Of a stretch of 64,000 nucleotides of DNA, positions 60,151-64,000 are shown one piece after another. Position 1 is the first letter of the stretch, and each line of letters begins with the position of its first letter. Below the pieces are notes generated by a model. The model did no database searches. It was not told where the DNA came from and worked only from the letters and a program-made list of their open reading frames with translations. A program made the position numbers and the translations under genes. Source of the stretch: Perognathus longimembris pacificus (lineage: Eukaryota > Chordata > Mammalia > Rodentia > Heteromyidae); NCBI RefSeq assembly GCF_023159225.1, contig NC_063174.1, positions 28,603,983-28,667,982 on the forward strand, given 5' to 3'.

Positions 60151-61377
60151 AAGTAAGGTCAGGTCTGGCTGGGGCCATTTTGGCCACACACATGTTGAAT
60201 TGTAGGGTCTGGCATCTTGTCTTCATGATAGAGAGAGGGAATTCACTGACCCACAGGTGATGGTTGTGCCTGAATTCCTGGAGACAGGTGTGAGCACTTC
60301 CCTTATAGGTGACTGAACCTGTCAGTCCAGTGATTAGGAATAGGAGCTTCCTATTACCCTGCCCCCTGACTTTATCTTATTTCTGCCCAAACAAGCACTA
60401 GTGCCATTGCACCATACCACACATCTCCGTGTTTGCATCCAGTATCCTGTCTCCTGGATTATCTCTGGTCAACATGGTGTCCCAAATCAGCTTTGAGAGC
60501 TGAATTGGTTTGATAGTATAGTTTTTGTTTTTTTCTTTCCTCTCTGGCCTGTTTCCTAACAGTGATAAATATATTTGGGGGCAACAGGCCTTTGTAACAA
60601 TTGGCTGCCTATAGACTGCTAGCATTCTAATAAAGACTCCCAAGATTGGATCCTTCAAAATGTGGTTTCTCTGATAATTTACATTATAAGAGGGCCAAAC
60701 CAGGCTTCTGGATCCAGCTCCCAGTCACTGCAAAGACTTTAGATGGTGCTTTCAGTCTAGGCAGGCACAGGGCATGGTTGTGGGTGTATTTGTGAAAGTT
60801 TGTGGAGAAATTCAGCTTGCCTCTCTTCTTCATTCCACATTTTACTTGGAATACCAAGGTATTTTGTCTAGTTTTTGGAGCATGCCTTGCCAGCCAGCCA
60901 AACACCTTTATACTGAATTGAGTCTGCTGGTGGTCTCAGTAGACCATCACTGCCCCCAAGCCTGGCCTGAGATCTATCTCTTTGGGAGAAGGATGGAGGT
61001 AGCAGAAGGCAGGAGCAGAAAGTGTGGTCTAAATGGTCTTTTCCTGTTTTTCCTTTCATCAGCCATGGCTCTGATCCCACTCAAAAGAGTAAAGGCCTAA
61101 GTGCTGAGGATTGGAATGGTAGGTGTTGGATCTAGGTGTCTAGTCCAATGTGGGATGAGCTCAGTGGACCCCAACAAATCTTCGTTAGAAGAACATAGGC
61201 CCCAATCCAGGTTTTGCATAGGGCACAGAGGTTAGGGTGGAGGGTATGTGTGGAAAATGTGTTTTCCAGATGCCTGTAATCCTTTCTACTCAGGAGGCCC
61301 AACTCTGTTGATTGCAGTTTGAATCCAGCCCTGGTAGGAAAGTCCATGAGGCTCTTCATCACCAATCAACAACAACA
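60151..61377. repeat. Segmental duplication, block C, copy 2
   Basis: Partner of 49,041-50,229. The last 0.7 kb (from about 60,666) is much closer to its partner than the rest. Confidence 0.85.
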
Positions 61378-61460
61378 ACAAAAAAAAAAACCCTCTAGTG
61401 TCTCAATTGGTAGAGTGCTCATGCCTGAGTCCAAGCCCCAGGACCAGCAGAAAAAGAATT
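61252..61460 (+). mobile_element. B1-like dimeric SINE, right part shortened
   Basis: Paralogue of 50,095-50,278. After the A-run the right half reads AGTGTCTCAATTGGTAGAGT and AGTCCAAGCCCCAGGACCAG, missing part of the GAGCTGTG segment. Confidence 0.7.
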
Positions 61461-61665
61461 TTGGGGGTGGGAATGTGGCTTAGTGTTAGGGTGCTCCCCT
61501 AGCATTCATGAAACCCTGCATTTTATTCCTCAGTACCACATACACAGAAAAAGCAGGAAGTGGTGCTGTGGTTCAAGGGTAGAGTACTACCCTTGAGCAA
61601 AAGAAGCTCAGGGACAGTGCCTAGACCCTGAGTTTAAGCTCCAGCATTGGGGAAAAAAAAGGATT
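61461..61665 (+). mobile_element. IDL-Geo-like dimeric SINE
   Basis: GGGAATGTGGCTTAGTGTTA (degenerate A box), TTCCTCAGTACCACATACAC, AGTGGTGCTGTGGTTCAAGG and AGCTCAGGGACAGTGCCTAG, with an A tail. Confidence 0.8.
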
Positions 61666-61727
61666 TTCATTTTTATCATATAGGTCTCACACACATTTAT
61701 TTTTAAACTTTTATTTATTTAATTTTT

Positions 61728-61950
61728 TTTTGCCAGAAGTGGGGTATGAAATCTGTGCCTGGGTTCTGTCCTTGAGGTCTTCAGCTGAAGACTAGTGCTC
61801 TACCACCTGAGCCACAGCGCCACTTCTGGTTTTCTACTGGGTAACTGGAGATAACAGTCTTATGAACTTTCCTGCCTGAGCTGGCTTTGAATCTGGATCT
61901 TCTTGTCTTAGCCTCCTGAGTAGCTAGGATGACAGGAGTGAGCCCCATTT
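61728..61950 (-). mobile_element. Dimeric SINE, antisense
   Basis: Poly-T, GCTCTACCACCTGAGCCACA, AGATAACAGTCTTATGAACT and CTCCTGAGTAGCTAGGATGA. Confidence 0.78.
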
Positions 61951-61984
61951 TATTAGGCATACAAAAATATTTCACTTTCTTTTT

Positions 61985-62060
61985 CGTGAGTTCCAGTGGT
62001 ATTGTGTTCCAGGACCTTCCACAAGCTAGGCAAGTACCTCATCTCTTAGCCCTGGTTCTT
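61985..62060 (-). mobile_element. ID-like left-monomer fragment, antisense
   Basis: CCTTCCACAAGCTAGGCAAG and CTCTTAGCCCTGGTTC resemble the reversed ID-like half only. Confidence 0.5.
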
Positions 62061-62204
62061 TTTATGCTGCCTTTGGTTTTCATGATTTCCAGCCTTTGTA
62101 GGCATTTTGAAGAGAAAATGGGCAGAGTGTCAGAATAAAATGTGTAGAGCCTGGAAGCTTGGAAACATGAATAGAGGTTCTGGCTCTATAGCCCAAGGTA
62201 GAAC

Positions 62205-62265
62205 AGGTAATTTTTTTAGTTCTGCATATGTTTTAGATATGAGGCCTTTGTCCGTTGAATGGCTG
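62205..62265 (-). mobile_element. Small L1 ORF2 fragment, antisense
   Basis: GGTAATTTTTTTAGTTCTGC, ATATGAGGCCTTTGTCC and GTTGAATGGC match the antisense ORF2 part at 38,500-38,560. Confidence 0.65.
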
Positions 62266-62529
62266 TTAGTTGTTTAATACAAGGATGACTACTTCGGAGA
62301 TAGCACCCCTCCCCAAAGATGATGTGGGCATAATATAGTATAAGGGCATAGGCTCTGGCATTAAACCAACTGGGCACACACCTGGCTCCCCCTGTACATA
62401 ACGTAACCTGTAACAGAAAGCTGTGGGAATATTGCCTGTAACACAGTGCCAGTGCTTTTGAAACTGAAAAACTAACATAGCTGCTTAAAATACTGGCTTG
62501 TATATAATTAAGAATTACTGTGTGGAAGT
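62266..62529. other. No recognised feature
   Basis: Short AT-rich stretch. A 106-codon minus frame spans it (62,216-62,536), part of it L1-derived, with no recognisable domain. Confidence 0.45.
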
Positions 62530-62740
62530 AAGGCATAGGTGTCTCGTGACTTTAATCCTAGCTACTCAAGAGGCTGAGATCTAAAGATGGAGATTTGAAG
62601 CTAGCCTGGACAGGAAAGACTGTGAGTCTATCTCCAGGTAACCACCAAGAAGTGGTGCTGTGCCTGAAGTGATAGAGTGCTAGCTTTAAGTGGATGAAAC
62701 TCACACTATAAGGCCCAGAGTTCAAGCCCCAGAACTAGCA
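62530..62740 (+). mobile_element. B1-like dimeric SINE
   Basis: TTTAATCCTAGCTACTCAAG, GAAGCTAGCCTGGACAGGAA, AAGTGGTGCTGTGCCTGAAG and AGAGTTCAAGCCCCAGAACT; the tail runs into an ATAAATAC-type simple repeat. Confidence 0.82.
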
Positions 62741-62795
62741 CCAAAAATAAATACATAAATACATGCATACATAAATACATAAATAAATAAATTGA
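62741..62795. repeat. (ATAAATAC)n-like simple repeat
   Basis: Alternating AAATACAT and AAATA units that probably grew from the SINE tail. Confidence 0.85.
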
Positions 62796-62950
62796 GGTGT
62801 TGGATTTTTTCAGAAACAAAAAGGAAGTATAAATAGTTCTCTCAAATAGCAACAGAAATGACCCTGTAAAAGATACAATGAATATAAGGCAAATCAGAAA
62901 ATAGAATCTGATTTTATTACTTTTATTAGCCCCAATGACAGGTATCATAT

Positions 62951-63452
62951 TGTTGGGGATTATTATGGCCTGGGAAAGGCTGCCCTTCCACCAGCCTTGG
63001 GACAATAGAAGTCCCTCCCACCTTCTGGCCTCCACCCCTTGGGAGGTGAACACGTGCGTGCCACCATGATGGGGTTGTCCCGCCCACAAAGGGAAGTTTC
63101 GTGATGTCACTTGATGGACATGCTCCCTAGCCTATGACTGACCCTTTGGCCAGCCCCCTTTCTTTCCCGCCATTACTTCTATATAAGTGCCCTTCCATAT
63201 TAAAGTCTTTGAGACGCTTCCAACCACCGCAGCGTGTCCCTGATGCCTTCCTTTTCGCCTCCGCCCTCGGTAACATGTGGGGGGACTGGGGGGAGGGGAA
63301 GCTTCAGCAACCCGTCCTCAACTTAGCGCTTGCCCATGTGAGCACGCCTTTGGCCTTCCGCTGGCAGAGGGCCAGGCTGAGTGCTCTTTCATAGAGTTTG
63401 TGGTTACCATTCTCCCCGTGGGGGGAGAAAGGGATCGTCCAGAACCCCAACA
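62951..63452 (+). mobile_element. Solo LTR with intact ends and 6-bp target duplication
   Basis: A 502-bp element starting TGTTGGGGATTATT and ending AACCCCAACA, flanked by an exact duplication TCATAT (62,945-62,950 and 63,453-63,458). A TATA box (TATATAA, 63,180-63,186) is followed closely by ATTAAA (63,199-63,204), the short R layout of some class II (ERVK-like) LTRs; a 6-bp duplication fits that class. No internal proviral sequence is present. Frames of 60-130 codons across it are accidental. Confidence 0.9.
63178..63204 (+). promoter_or_regulatory. LTR TATA box and poly(A) signal
   Basis: TATATAA at 63,180-63,186 and ATTAAA at 63,199-63,204. Transcription would start about 30 bp after the TATA box, reading toward the MLT1-like fragment. 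Activity is unknown. Confidence 0.6.
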
Positions 63453-63589
63453 TCATATAACTTGAGAAAGATGGCATAATTTTAATATTAGCAAAATTTT
63501 AGATATCTCATAGCTCAGAGGGAAATTTCCTTGCAAAGTCTGTTATAAGTTCTGCTGTTGTGTGAGTGTTGTTGCCTTTCCACAGTCTA

Positions 63590-63900
63590 CTGAGGCCCAA
63601 TTGCCAATGTGTAGATCTTACCAGTGGGGCGTTGAGGAAGGTGATGTGGTCACGAGTGTGGAGCCCTTACGAATGGGATTAGTGCCCTTGTGAAACACAA
63701 CTTCAGGAGCTCATTTACCACTTGCACCCTGTGAGCACACACACACCACCACCTATGAATGAGGGAATGCACTCTGGAATCTATAGGTGCTTTTGCCCTT
63801 GAACTCCATGGCCCCCTCCCCCCACCATAGGAAATAAATACCTGTTGTTTGTAAACTACCCAGTTTTTAGTGTTTTATTACATCAACTCAAAGGCTTGAG
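63590..63900 (+). mobile_element. MLT1-like (ERVL-MaLR) LTR fragment
   Basis: In order: GGTGATGTGGTCACGAGTG, GAGCCCTTACGAATGGGATT, AGTGCCCTTGTGA, CACCTATGAATGAGGGAATG, GGAAATAAATACCTGTTGTT and AACTACCCAGTTTTTAGTG. This is the recognisable order of the MLT1 LTR, including its AATAAA and TGTTGTTTRTAA 3' part. It is an ancient eutherian repeat. Confidence 0.75.
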
Positions 63901-64000
63901 ATAACATTTAAAAGCTAAGAACAACTTAAAGAAATTCCCCCATTTTCCCTATTATACATTCCAATATACTTGAATTACAGCTTTACTGTTATGTCTGGTA
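63901..64000. other. No recognised feature at the window end
   Basis: AT-rich sequence, nothing identified. Confidence 0.5.

Noticed and set aside
62951..63452. Protein-coding frame of 134 codons on the minus strand and 86 on the plus strand
   Set aside because: Both overlap the solo LTR; no gag, pol or env sequence is present.

Overview
This is a 64 kb piece of a mammalian nuclear genome made almost entirely of repeats. I find no protein-coding gene, tRNA or rRNA gene that I can support. The dimeric tRNA-Ala/ID-like SINEs (for example 42,514-42,713 and 57,780-57,980) closely resemble the IDL-Geo family known from geomyoid rodents (pocket mice, kangaroo rats, pocket gophers). L1 remnants, class II-like solo LTRs and an old MLT1-like LTR fit a rodent. 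A heteromyid such as Perognathus or Dipodomys is my best guess, from recalled family knowledge and not from a search.

Left half, 1-33,935: one satellite array built on a monomer of about 170 bp. From 1 to about 9.3 kb and from 29.6 to 33.9 kb the monomers are divergent. Between them (about 9,295-29,636) lies a strikingly homogenised higher-order repeat (HOR). It is a 2,482-bp unit of 15 monomers, one of them shortened to about 109 bp, present in about 8.2 head-to-tail copies. By eye the copies are identical except for one base at 29,162. A homogenised core flanked by decayed monomers is the architecture of primate alpha-satellite centromeres. With the 170-bp period, short dyads in each monomer and a degenerate CENP-B-box-like motif, this array is a candidate centromeric or pericentromeric satellite. 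That role is inference. A solo LTR with an exact 5-bp target duplication (30,589-31,048) sits inside the right flank, and a 5'-truncated L1 occupies the right edge of the array.

Middle, 33,936-44,700: L1 fragments in both orientations, several SINEs, a possible LTR fragment, and a 1.3-kb G-rich minisatellite (42,765-44,045). The minisatellite looks like a runaway expansion of the polypurine tract of an L1 3' UTR.

Right part, 44,700-64,000: a nested tandem segmental duplication (about 44.7-50.2 kb against 53.4-61.4 kb). Each copy carries the same old antisense L1 fragment and a composite minisatellite complex made of interleaved 60-67-bp, about 180-bp and about 300-bp units. The copies are about 90% alike over most of their length but about 98% alike over the last 0.7 kb, which suggests a recent exchange. 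The window ends with a well-preserved solo LTR (62,951-63,452, 6-bp target duplication, TATA box and poly(A) signal visible) and an MLT1-like LTR fragment.

All identity figures are by-eye estimates. Short open frames in the satellite, in the G-rich tract and in the duplications look like by-products of repetition.
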